DNA from: JBHIEE01 sp046760445
GTDB taxonomy: Bacteria > Acidobacteriota > Aminicenantia > JdFR-78
Length of the DNA stretch: 12,090 bases
Reading direction: 5' to 3'
NCBI GenBank assembly: GCA_046760445.1
Contig: JBHIEE010000088.1
Coordinates: 1 to 12,090 of the forward strand
Positions 5,988-12,090 of the stretch are shown piece after piece (the first letter of the stretch is position 1; each line of letters begins with the position of its first letter). The position numbers and the translations under genes are program-made. Under the pieces are notes generated by a model that was given only the letters and a program-made list of their open reading frames with translations, ran no database searches and was not told where the DNA came from.

Positions 5988-8525
5988 ATGAAGTTAACTA
6001 TTAACGATATTGAGATTGAAGCAATAGAAGGGACAACTGTACTCGAGGCAGCTATCAGTGCAGATATTTATATTCCTCACCTATGTGCTCATTCTGATAT
6101 ACCTTCTTTTGAAAAAGTAGAATCTATGAATTCTATTTTTCGTGGAAAAGAAAATATTGAAACCACGAATCCTGAAAGAAAATTTGAAGGTTGCCAACTC
6201 TGTGTGATGGAAATCCAAGGCATTGAAGATTTTCCCCTTGCTTGTATTACTGAAGTGAAAGAAGGAATGGTTATTCAGACAGATACAGAAAGACTTCAGA
6301 AAATTCGCCAAGACAACTTAGTTTCTATTCTGGCCAATCATCCCCATATCTGTTTAACCTGTGCTCAAAGAGAAGGGTGCAGTCTGACTCAATGTTCCAT
6401 GAATGTTCCTGAGAATGAGCGTTGTTGTCTTAAATTTGATCGCTGTGAAGTAAGAAAAGTGGCTGATTACATTGGTATAAAGGAGGATATTATTCGTTAT
6501 GTTCCTCAAAATCTGCCTGTTATTAAAGATGAACCTCTTTTTGTTAGAGACTATAATCTTTGTATTGGGTGTACTCGCTGTGTCCGAATTTGCGAAAATG
6601 TACGGGGAGTTGGAGCTCTGGGCATTGTTTATCAAAACGAGAAGGTTATTGTGGGAACAATTGGCCCATCTCTAAAAGAATCTGGATGCAAATTCTGTGG
6701 AGCATGTGTTGAGATCTGTCCAACTGGTGCCTTGATGGACGCAGACATTAAGACGATGGAAGAATCAGCTTTTGTGCCTTGTAAATATGCCTGTCCAGCT
6801 GGAATAGATGTTCCTCGTTATATTCATCTCATTGCGGATGAGAAATTTTCTCAGGCAGCTACGGTCATTCGAGAAAAAGTCCCTTTTCCTTCAATCCTTG
6901 GATATATTTGCCATCATCCCTGTGAGGAAGAATGTCGCCGGGGTCAATTGAATGAACCTATTGCTATCTGTGCGCTAAAACGATTTGTAATAGAAAAACA
7001 AGAAGCAGGAAGCAAGAAGCAAGAACAGGAAAATATAGAGAGAGGGTTTATCCCTGTTCGAAGAAGTGGTAAACAAGAAGAAAGAAGCAAACGAGTAGCT
7101 ATTGTTGGTTCTGGCCCAGCAGGACTTACCTCTGCATATTATTTAGCCAACTTAGGACATTCAGTGACTGTATTTGAGTCCCAACCAGAACCAGGAGGCA
7201 TGTTGCGTTATGGTATTCCAGACTATCGACTCCCGAAGCATATCCTGAAAAATGAAATAAATGAAATTTTGGATCAAAATATAAAATTAAAGACTAATTA
7301 TCCTATCCGAAATATTAATGATTTAAAAAATCAAGGATGGGATGCTATATATTTGGCATATGGTGCCCAACTCAGCAAAAAATTAGATATTGAAGGAGTG
7401 AAATTTGAGGGAGTTTTATGGGGTCTTGATTTCCTTAGAGATATCAATCTTAAGAAAAAAATTGAAGTAAAAGAGAAGGTGACGATAATTGGTGGTGGAA
7501 ATGTAGCCCTTGATGTAGCTTTGACTATTCTTCGACTGGGGTCAAAAGAGGTTCAGATAGCTTGCTTAGAATCAAGAGAGGAGATGCCTGCTTTTGAATG
7601 GGAGATTCAGGAAGTTTTAGAAGAAGATATTATTTTAAATACATCTTGGGGGCCAAAAAGAATTGTTGGTGATGGGTCTAATGTGAAAGGCGTTGAACTT
7701 GTTCGATGTACTTCTGTTTTTGATGAACAAGGAAATTTTCGTCCTGAATATGACCCTTCAATAATAAAATACATCGACTCAGATATGGTAATATTAGCCA
7801 TTGGTCAAGAAGTAGACTTATCCTTATTAGAGAATAGTTCAATAAAATTGACCGAAAAAGGCACTGTCCAAGTAAACGAAAATCTGGAAACCTCCGTGCC
7901 TGGAGTATTTGCTGGAGGAGACGTGGTGAGTGGACCAAGTTCAGTGATTGAAGCTATAGCACTCGGAAGGAAGGCAGCCATTTCTATTGATAAATACTTA
8001 GGGGGAAATGGAGTGATTTATAAAGAACTGGTTGAACTTAAAGAGCTAAGTCCCTGGCTTGGGAAAGAAGAAAGTTTTGCTGATAAGTCACGAGTCAAAA
8101 TGCCCACTTTCCTTCTTAAGAAACGCAAAAAGAGTTTTGACTTAATAGAGCTTGGTTTTGATGAACAAATGGCTATTCAAGAAGCAAAGCGGTGCCTTAG
8201 GTGCGATTTAAGGCTCCAAGTTTCATCACCTTTTTTCCCTCCTGAAAGATGGCTCGAATTTAATTCCCAGAATATAAGTTCTGTACCCGAAACAGGAGGT
8301 GTATATCAACTTCTTGATGCACAAAAAAATATTATTTACATTGCTGGAGCACCTAATTTGCGTCGAGCTCTGCAAGAGCAACTGTCTTCATATAAGGAAG
8401 TTCGCTTTTTTGATTATGAAGAAGACCTGATGTACACGAAACGAGAAAGTGAACTTCTTCAGCAATATCTCCAAAAACACGGTCGTTTACCTGAAGGAAA
8501 CGAAGAATTAGAGGATTTATTTTGA
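5988..8525 (+). CDS. bzdV: NuoG/GltD-like FAD, NAD(P)-binding iron-sulphur oxidoreductase (BzdV-like) with GIY-YIG-like tail
   Basis: This 845-residue multi-domain electron-transfer protein reads, in order, as follows. A NuoG-type [2Fe-2S] domain has C33, C69, C72, C86, with a long insert between the first two cysteines. A NuoG-type Cys/His segment holds H120, C122, C125, C131. Two [4Fe-4S] ferredoxin motifs follow (C192/195/198/202 and C234/237/240/244). The GltD N-terminal region contains C265, C269, C308, C312, C316. FAD binding is VAIVGSGPAGL (370-380), NAD(P) binding IIGGGNVALDV (500-510), and the second FAD segment FAGGDVVSGPSSVIEAIALGR (641-661). A C736-x2-C739 pair comes next. Residues about 765-845 look like a GIY-YIG domain. 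It probably reduces the ferredoxin encoded upstream for the reductase. No SD is adjacent to ATG 5988. The BzdV name rests on architecture and context. Confidence 0.8.
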   Translation: MKLTINDIEIEAIEGTTVLEAAISADIYIPHLCAHSDIPSFEKVESMNSIFRGKENIETTNPERKFEGCQLCVMEIQGIEDFPLACITEVKEGMVIQTDTERLQKIRQDNLVSILANHPHICLTCAQREGCSLTQCSMNVPENERCCLKFDRCEVRKVADYIGIKEDIIRYVPQNLPVIKDEPLFVRDYNLCIGCTRCVRICENVRGVGALGIVYQNEKVIVGTIGPSLKESGCKFCGACVEICPTGALMDADIKTMEESAFVPCKYACPAGIDVPRYIHLIADEKFSQAATVIREKVPFPSILGYICHHPCEEECRRGQLNEPIAICALKRFVIEKQEAGSKKQEQENIERGFIPVRRSGKQEERSKRVAIVGSGPAGLTSAYYLANLGHSVTVFESQPEPGGMLRYGIPDYRLPKHILKNEINEILDQNIKLKTNYPIRNINDLKNQGWDAIYLAYGAQLSKKLDIEGVKFEGVLWGLDFLRDINLKKKIEVKEKVTIIGGGNVALDVALTILRLGSKEVQIACLESREEMPAFEWEIQEVLEEDIILNTSWGPKRIVGDGSNVKGVELVRCTSVFDEQGNFRPEYDPSIIKYIDSDMVILAIGQEVDLSLLENSSIKLTEKGTVQVNENLETSVPGVFAGGDVVSGPSSVIEAIALGRKAAISIDKYLGGNGVIYKELVELKELSPWLGKEESFADKSRVKMPTFLLKKRKKSFDLIELGFDEQMAIQEAKRCLRCDLRLQVSSPFFPPERWLEFNSQNISSVPETGGVYQLLDAQKNIIYIAGAPNLRRALQEQLSSYKEVRFFDYEEDLMYTKRESELLQQYLQKHGRLPEGNEELEDLF

Positions 8526-8550
8526 TAAAGAATCTGGTTGAGAATAAATT

Positions 8551-9372
8551 ATGCCCAAAGTAAGTGTAATCATTCCTACTTATAATCGCGCAAAATTTCT
8601 TCAGCAAGCTATTGAGTCTGTTTTGAGTCAAGAATATTCTGATTTTGAACTCCTCGTGATAGACGATGGTTCAACTGATAATACGGAGGAAGTAGTTCAA
8701 TCGTTTGGAGCTAGGATTAGATATTTTTATCAGCCTCACCAAGGGGTTAGTGCAGTTCGAAACCTAGGTCTTAGTAACTCCGAAGGGAGATTTATTGCTT
8801 TTTTAGATTCAGATGATTTGTGGAAAAAAGAAAAACTGAGAGTTCAGATGGAATTTATGAAAAATAGTCCTCAAGCAAAAGTTTGTTATACTGAAGAAAT
8901 TTGGGTTAGAAAAGGAGTAAGAGTCAATCCAAAGAAAAAACACCGAAAATATTCGGGTTGGATATTTGATAAAGTTGTACCGATTTGTCTTCTTAGTCTT
9001 TCTTCCGCTCTCTTTAGAAGAGAGATATTTGATAAAATTGGCTGGTTTGATGAGAGTTTGCCTGCTTGTGAGGATTATGATTTTGGTCTCCGGCTGGCAA
9101 AGAAATACCCTATTTATCTAATAGATCAACCATTAATTATCAAACGTGGTGGCCATCATGATCAATTGTCTAAAAAGTATTGGGGGATGGACAGATTTAG
9201 AGTAAGAGCTTTGGAGAAATTACTTAAAGATAATTTACCGGATGAGTGGAGAATCTTGATTATTAAGGAAATAATTAAAAAATGCACTGTTTTAGCTAAT
9301 GGATGTCTCAAAAGAAATAAAAAAGAGGAAGGGAAGAGATATCTAGAAATAATTGACAAATATAGTAAATGA
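8551..9372 (+). CDS. Family 2 glycosyltransferase
   Basis: This 273-residue GT-A fold glycosyltransferase would transfer a sugar from a nucleotide-sugar donor, probably on the cytoplasmic face during cell-envelope or polysaccharide synthesis. It begins with the signature VSVIIPTYNRAKFLQQAIESVLSQ. The nucleotide-binding DDGS lies at 38-41, the metal-binding DSDD at 86-89, and the acceptor-side ACEDYDFGLRL at 172-182, where the catalytic base is usual. The C-terminal region has GGHHDQLSKKYWGMDRFRVRALEKLL and a basic tail; I see no clear membrane span. It starts 25 bp after bzdV with only a weak SD (TTGAGAA), so it may be read through from the reductase operon although its job looks unrelated. 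Acceptor and sugar cannot be told from sequence. Confidence 0.85.
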   Translation: MPKVSVIIPTYNRAKFLQQAIESVLSQEYSDFELLVIDDGSTDNTEEVVQSFGARIRYFYQPHQGVSAVRNLGLSNSEGRFIAFLDSDDLWKKEKLRVQMEFMKNSPQAKVCYTEEIWVRKGVRVNPKKKHRKYSGWIFDKVVPICLLSLSSALFRREIFDKIGWFDESLPACEDYDFGLRLAKKYPIYLIDQPLIIKRGGHHDQLSKKYWGMDRFRVRALEKLLKDNLPDEWRILIIKEIIKKCTVLANGCLKRNKKEEGKRYLEIIDKYSK

Positions 9373-9433
9373 TGGAGAAAGATATTTTAAGATGTGGAAA
9401 TTTCAATATATGAGTAAAAAAAGAATAAAAAGA

Positions 9434-9587
9434 CTAAATACTAAATTCGAAATTCTAAACAATGTCATCCCGAGTGCTCGGGACAAATGATCAAAACAAG
9501 TTTTCTTTTATACTGGTTGGAATTTTGAGATTAGAGTTTTTAGATTTGTTTAGGATTTAGTGCTTAGGATTTAGGATTTCAATTTAG
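9434..9587. repeat. Inverted-repeat element with central CCCGAG palindrome
   Basis: AATTCTAAACAA (9451-9462) pairs 11 of 12 with 9546-9557. CTAAATTCGAAATTC (9441-9455) can instead pair with GGATTTCAATTTAG (9574-9587). The right side is a run of TTTAGGATTTAG-like units. The enclosed sequence contains a compact hairpin with arms TCCCGAG (9468-9474) and CTCGGGA (9477-9483) around TG. The layout of AT-rich flanks, an internal GC-rich palindrome and no coding frame suggests a small non-autonomous or degenerate repeat element. Confidence 0.5.
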
Positions 9588-9681
9588 TAAAGGTTAAACT
9601 AAAAATAATATTTTGACGTTGGGTTTTCAAAGTTAATGTTGCTTAATTATATATAAATATAAATGGGAAATTGAGTGATTG

Positions 9682-9738
9682 GGTTATTAGGTTGTTGGGT
9701 AGTTAGGAAGCCTATAGTCACCTAGTCACCCATTAACC
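9682..9738. repeat. Imperfect hairpin repeat (GGTTATTGGG family) before the nitroreductase gene
   Basis: The left arm, 9682-9707, and right arm, 9711-9738, flank a three-base loop AAG and pair at roughly 70 percent of positions, with one small bulge. The arm sequence, with GTGATTGGGTTATTAGG just before and inside it, is plainly related to the element before bzdV. The copy ends ten bases before the ribosome binding site of the nitroreductase gene. Confidence 0.5.
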
Positions 9739-9763
9739 TATTTACCTAAGGAGAGAGGATAAT

Positions 9764-10279
9764 ATGAGTGTTTTAGATGCTATTAGGAAAAGGAAAAGTG
9801 TAAGGAAATATAAATCAGATCCAATTCCTGAAGATATTTTGTTAAAAGTGCTGGAAGCAGCCCGATTAGCACCTTCAGCTAAAAATCTCCAGCCTTGGAA
9901 ATTTATTCTGATCAAGGACGAAGAATTAAAAATGAAATTAGCTGAAGCTTGTCTCAGACAATATTTTATTACTAAGGCACCAGTAATAATTGTGGCTTGT
10001 GGTTTCCCAGATAACTGTTACGCCTATCAAGGAAGATATATGAAATCCTGGCCAATAGATGTGGCTATTGCATTTGAACATCTTGTTCTTCAAGCAGCTG
10101 AGGAAGGGTTGGGTACTTGCTGGATTGGAGCTTTTGAGGAGGATAAAGTGAAGGAGATTCTTGGTATACCTGAAAATGTAAAAGTAGTAGCGTTAACTCC
10201 TTTGGGCTATCCAGATGAACAGCCCAGAGACAGAAGAAGAAAAAGCTTGGAAGAAATTATTAGTTATGATCGATATTAA
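9764..10279 (+). CDS. Nitroreductase-family flavoprotein
   Basis: This 171-residue small FMN-binding oxidoreductase of the nitroreductase superfamily normally works as a cytoplasmic homodimer and uses NAD(P)H or another reductant. Typical marks are the N-terminal RKRKSVRKY (FMN phosphate contacts), APSAKNLQPWKFILI (37-50), the central KAPVIIVACG, AEEGLGTCWIGAF (112-124), and the C-terminal LGYPDEQPRDRRRKSLEEII. It is short, like the minimal members of this family found in anaerobes. AAGGAGAG (9748-9755) supports ATG 9764. It is preceded by a repeat-rich gap and converges with the yraN-like gene, so it is probably its own unit. The true substrate is unknown; names such as nitroreductase often do not reflect the physiological reaction. 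A role in the aromatic pathway is only a guess by proximity. Confidence 0.85.
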   Translation: MSVLDAIRKRKSVRKYKSDPIPEDILLKVLEAARLAPSAKNLQPWKFILIKDEELKMKLAEACLRQYFITKAPVIIVACGFPDNCYAYQGRYMKSWPIDVAIAFEHLVLQAAEEGLGTCWIGAFEEDKVKEILGIPENVKVVALTPLGYPDEQPRDRRRKSLEEIISYDRY

Positions 10280-10331
10280 ATTTTATTGTAATGAGTTCAA
10301 TTTTGATGATACAGTCAGATAATTCTTGCTC

Positions 10332-10715
10332 TTAGAAAGCGTTTTTAATATGAAATATTTCAGGCTCTTTTGTTTCAGAGAAAAGTATACCTAAAACATC
10401 AAAACGGCATTTAATGTTGTTTAGATTATTTTTCATTAAGTATCCTTGAGCGATCTTTCTCAGTTGTTCCTGTTTTTGAGGGGTGACTGCTTCTTGTGGA
10501 AAGCCAAATTCTAAGCTCTTTCTCGTTTTGACCTCGATAAAAACTAATGTATCACCGTCATAAGCAATTAAATCAATTTCTCCCCCTAAGGCTTTAAATC
10601 CTTTTTCTACTATGTGGTATCTTTTCTTTTTAAGATACTTGGCCGCAAGGATTTCTCCTTCCCGACCTAATTGGTGGGGAGCAAGTTTATTTGACTCCGC
10701 TTTCTTTTTCCACAT
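10332..10715 (-). CDS. YraN family (UPF0102) predicted nuclease-fold protein
   Basis: This 127-residue YraN/UPF0102 protein has a restriction-endonuclease-like PD-(D/E)xK fold. Visible are LGREGEILAAKYLKKKRYHIVEKGF (16-40), GGEIDLIAYDGDTLVFIEVKTR (44-65) with D48 and E61-x-K63 as the candidate metal-binding and catalytic residues, and the late CRFDVLGI (103-110). The length is normal for the family. The biological role is not settled; a part in DNA processing has been proposed for relatives. The start at 10715 overlaps the end of the upstream aminotransferase gene by 29 bp, and there is only a weak SD before it. No in-frame start codon lies shortly after, so translation probably depends on coupling with the aminotransferase gene. 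Confidence 0.85.
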   Translation of the reverse strand: MWKKKAESNKLAPHQLGREGEILAAKYLKKKRYHIVEKGFKALGGEIDLIAYDGDTLVFIEVKTRKSLEFGFPQEAVTPQKQEQLRKIAQGYLMKNNLNNIKCRFDVLGILFSETKEPEIFHIKNAF

Positions 10716-12027
10716 CAGAGAGGACCTGATCGAATATTTCTAAAGCAGTCTGAGCTTCTCTTTGGGTGATGATTAAAGGAGGAGAGAAACGAACTGAGTT
10801 ATCGCCAGCACCTAAAATAATTAATCCTTTTTCAAAGCATTTATAAACCACTTTGTTTTTTTCTTTTTTTGCTTTTTCTTTGGTTATCCGATCCTTAATC
10901 AATTCAACTCCAATCATTAATCCTTTACCTCTGACATCTCCAATGAGGGGATGGTGCTTCCGTAATTTTTTGAGTTCAGAAAGCATAAAATTGCCCACTG
11001 AAGCAGCATTTTCGATTAATCCTTCCTCTAAGAGCTCAATTGTTGCCAACGAAGCAGCACAAGAGACAGGATTACCGCCAAAAGTAGAAGCATGAGTGCC
11101 AGGACCCCAGTTCATTATTTCAGCTCGAGAAGCACATATTCCTAAAGGTAAACCTGAAGCTATTCCTTTAGCAACGGTAATGATATCTGGTTCTATATCG
11201 AAATGTTCATAAGCAAACCATTTTCCTGTTCTTCCCATCCCAGATTGGATTTCGTCTACTATTAACAGAATATTATTTTCTTTAGCTAACTTGGCCAAAC
11301 CTTTCATAAATTTTTCAGGGGGAACAGTATAACCTCCTTCTCCTTGAATAGGCTCAATAATGATAGCCCCTACATCATCTGGAGGGGCTATTTTCTCAAA
11401 AAGATATTCTTTAATAAAGGTTAAGCATTCTAATTGGCAGGTGTTCACTAATTTCCCAAAGAGGCAACGATAACAATAAGCATAGGGAGTATGATACACA
11501 TTTGGAAGAAATGGCCCCATCCCTTTTCTTTGAACAGCTTTACTTGATTTAAGGGATAGTCTACCAATAGTTCTTCCATGAAAAGAGCCATAGAAAGCAA
11601 TAATTCCGAACTTTTTAGTATAATAGCGAGCTAATTTAATAGCTGCTTCCACTGCTTCTGTGCCTGAGTTGCCAAAATAAATTTTTTTTTCTCCTTTAAA
11701 AGAAATGATCTGCGCTAATTTTTCAGCTAAATTGACCTGAGCTGGATAATAAAAGTCAGTTCCTGACATATGAATCAGTTGTTCAACCTGATTTTTTATT
11801 GCTTTCACAACTTTTGGATGGGTGTGACCAGTAATATTAACAGCAATTCCTGCAGCAAAATCATAAAATACATTTCCATCTAAATCCTCAAGAATTATTC
11901 CTTTCGCCCTTTTAACTGTTAAAGGGTAAGGTCGTATGTAAGATGGAGAAACGTATTTCTTGTCCCTTTCGATTAGTGCTTTAGTCTTTGGACCAGGCAA
12001 AGTAGTCTTGATTTCTGGATATTTCAT
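10687..12027 (-). CDS. Class-III PLP-dependent aminotransferase (acetylornithine/GABA aminotransferase family)
   Basis: This 446-residue cytoplasmic fold-type I PLP enzyme has GNVFYDFAAGIAVNITGH (51-68), the phosphate-contact NSGTEA (120-125), FYGSFHGRT (145-153), VDEIQSGMGRTG (257-268, with the Asp that contacts the PLP pyridine nitrogen), and TVAKGIASGLPLG, where K287 is the Schiff-base lysine. The N-terminal PGPK...RDKKYVSPSYIRPYPL resembles the longer archaeal and anaerobe group annotated as acetylornithine, 4-aminobutyrate or basic amino-acid aminotransferase/racemase. Substrate cannot be set from sequence. An insert at 185-201 carries four cysteines in a C-x2-C-x8-C-x3-C pattern. GAGGAGG with four bases of spacing supports the ATG at 12027. 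It overlaps the yraN-like gene by 29 bp and leads that transcript. Confidence 0.9.
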   Translation of the reverse strand: MKYPEIKTTLPGPKTKALIERDKKYVSPSYIRPYPLTVKRAKGIILEDLDGNVFYDFAAGIAVNITGHTHPKVVKAIKNQVEQLIHMSGTDFYYPAQVNLAEKLAQIISFKGEKKIYFGNSGTEAVEAAIKLARYYTKKFGIIAFYGSFHGRTIGRLSLKSSKAVQRKGMGPFLPNVYHTPYAYCYRCLFGKLVNTCQLECLTFIKEYLFEKIAPPDDVGAIIIEPIQGEGGYTVPPEKFMKGLAKLAKENNILLIVDEIQSGMGRTGKWFAYEHFDIEPDIITVAKGIASGLPLGICASRAEIMNWGPGTHASTFGGNPVSCAASLATIELLEEGLIENAASVGNFMLSELKKLRKHHPLIGDVRGKGLMIGVELIKDRITKEKAKKEKNKVVYKCFEKGLIILGAGDNSVRFSPPLIITQREAQTALEIFDQVLSDVEKESGVK

Positions 12028-12046
12028 TAATCCTCCTCATATCTAA

Positions 12047-12074
12047 GAAATTAGAAATTTGAAATTAGAAATTT
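12047..12074. repeat. Two exact tandem copies of a 14-bp AT-rich unit
   Basis: GAAATTAGAAATTT occurs at 12047-12060 and again, without a gap, at 12061-12074. It lies 20 bp upstream of the aminotransferase start on the minus strand. It may be the edge of a larger AT-rich repeat that continues past the window, or bent promoter DNA. I cannot tell which. Confidence 0.6.
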
Positions 12075-12090
12075 TAATATTCAATTTCCA

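Larger units (their letters stand above)
9373..9763. other. 391-bp intergenic region made mainly of repeats
   Basis: This gap holds no credible coding frame. It contains the CTAAAT/TTTAGGATTTAG inverted repeat with its central CCCGAG/CTCGGG hairpin (9434-9587), an AT-rich stretch around 9600-9660, and the GGTTATTAGG-type hairpin (9682-9738). The ribosome binding site of the nitroreductase gene, AAGGAGAG, follows at 9748-9755. A terminator with a T run for the glycosyltransferase gene is not apparent. Confidence 0.6.

Noticed and set aside
5988..8525. Glutamate synthase small subunit, or a NADH dehydrogenase/hydrogenase subunit
   Set aside because: GltD and NuoG domains are both present, but neither a GltB partner nor complex I or hydrogenase genes are nearby, and the ferredoxin and reductase neighbours point to a BzdV-type role.
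9626..9653. Possible promoter TTCAAA-N16-TATATA upstream of the nitroreductase gene
   Set aside because: Both hexamers match at only four positions in a strongly AT-rich stretch, where such matches arise by chance; kept only as a weak candidate.
9373..9763. Insertion sequence remnant
   Set aside because: Inverted repeats are present, but no transposase fragment and no target-site duplication could be recognised.
10853..11095. Plus-strand open frame of 80 codons opposite the aminotransferase gene
   Set aside because: It is antisense to a clear PLP enzyme gene, Ser/Pro-rich without a recognisable domain.

Overview
The window is AT-rich and gene-dense, with strong AAGGAGG-type ribosome binding sites and occasional TTG/GTG starts. 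It carries an oxygen-sensitive, iron-sulphur-rich reduction pathway, so it most likely comes from a strictly anaerobic bacterium of low to moderate GC. The combination of genes and the many short intergenic hairpin repeats would fit an uncultured anaerobic lineage or a clostridium-like organism. I cannot place it further from sequence alone.

Left part (1-1055): the last 60 codons of a YkgJ-type cysteine-cluster protein run in from outside the window. A clear promoter (TTGACA, 17 bp, TAAATT) and a 24-bp near-palindrome follow. They drive a single-polypeptide regulator/enzyme: an N-terminal winged helix fused to a GNAT acetyltransferase. A terminator-like hairpin with a T run closes this gene, only 18 bp before the next one.

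Central part (1074-8525): six co-directional genes form what I read as an Azoarcus-type (Bzd) class I ATP-dependent benzoyl-CoA reductase cluster. They are two 2-hydroxyacyl-CoA-dehydratase-like catalytic subunits (BzdN, BzdO), two short ASKHA-type ATPase/electron-activator subunits (BzdP, BzdQ), a 2x[4Fe-4S] ferredoxin (BzdM), and a large NuoG/GltD-like FAD oxidoreductase (BzdV). BzdV would pass electrons from NAD(P)H or another donor to the ferredoxin, BzdP/Q would energise them by ATP hydrolysis, and BzdN/O would reduce the aromatic ring. The gene order N-O-P-Q-M-V matches the described Azoarcus order minus bzdSTU. BzdV carries a C-terminal tail resembling a GIY-YIG domain. No ligase or downstream ring-cleavage genes are in the window, so the exact aryl-CoA substrate is inferred.

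Right part (8551-12027): a family-2 glycosyltransferase and a small nitroreductase-family flavoprotein lie on the plus strand. Converging on them from the minus strand are a YraN-family protein and a class-III PLP aminotransferase, whose genes overlap by 29 bp.

Intergenic space is unusually rich in repeats. There are two hairpins of a GGATTCAAGG family, two of a GGTTATTGGG family, a CTAAAT/TTTAGGATTTAG inverted repeat enclosing a CCCGAG/CTCGGG palindrome, and a tandem 14-mer at the right edge. Several sit directly before operon genes and may act on mRNA.
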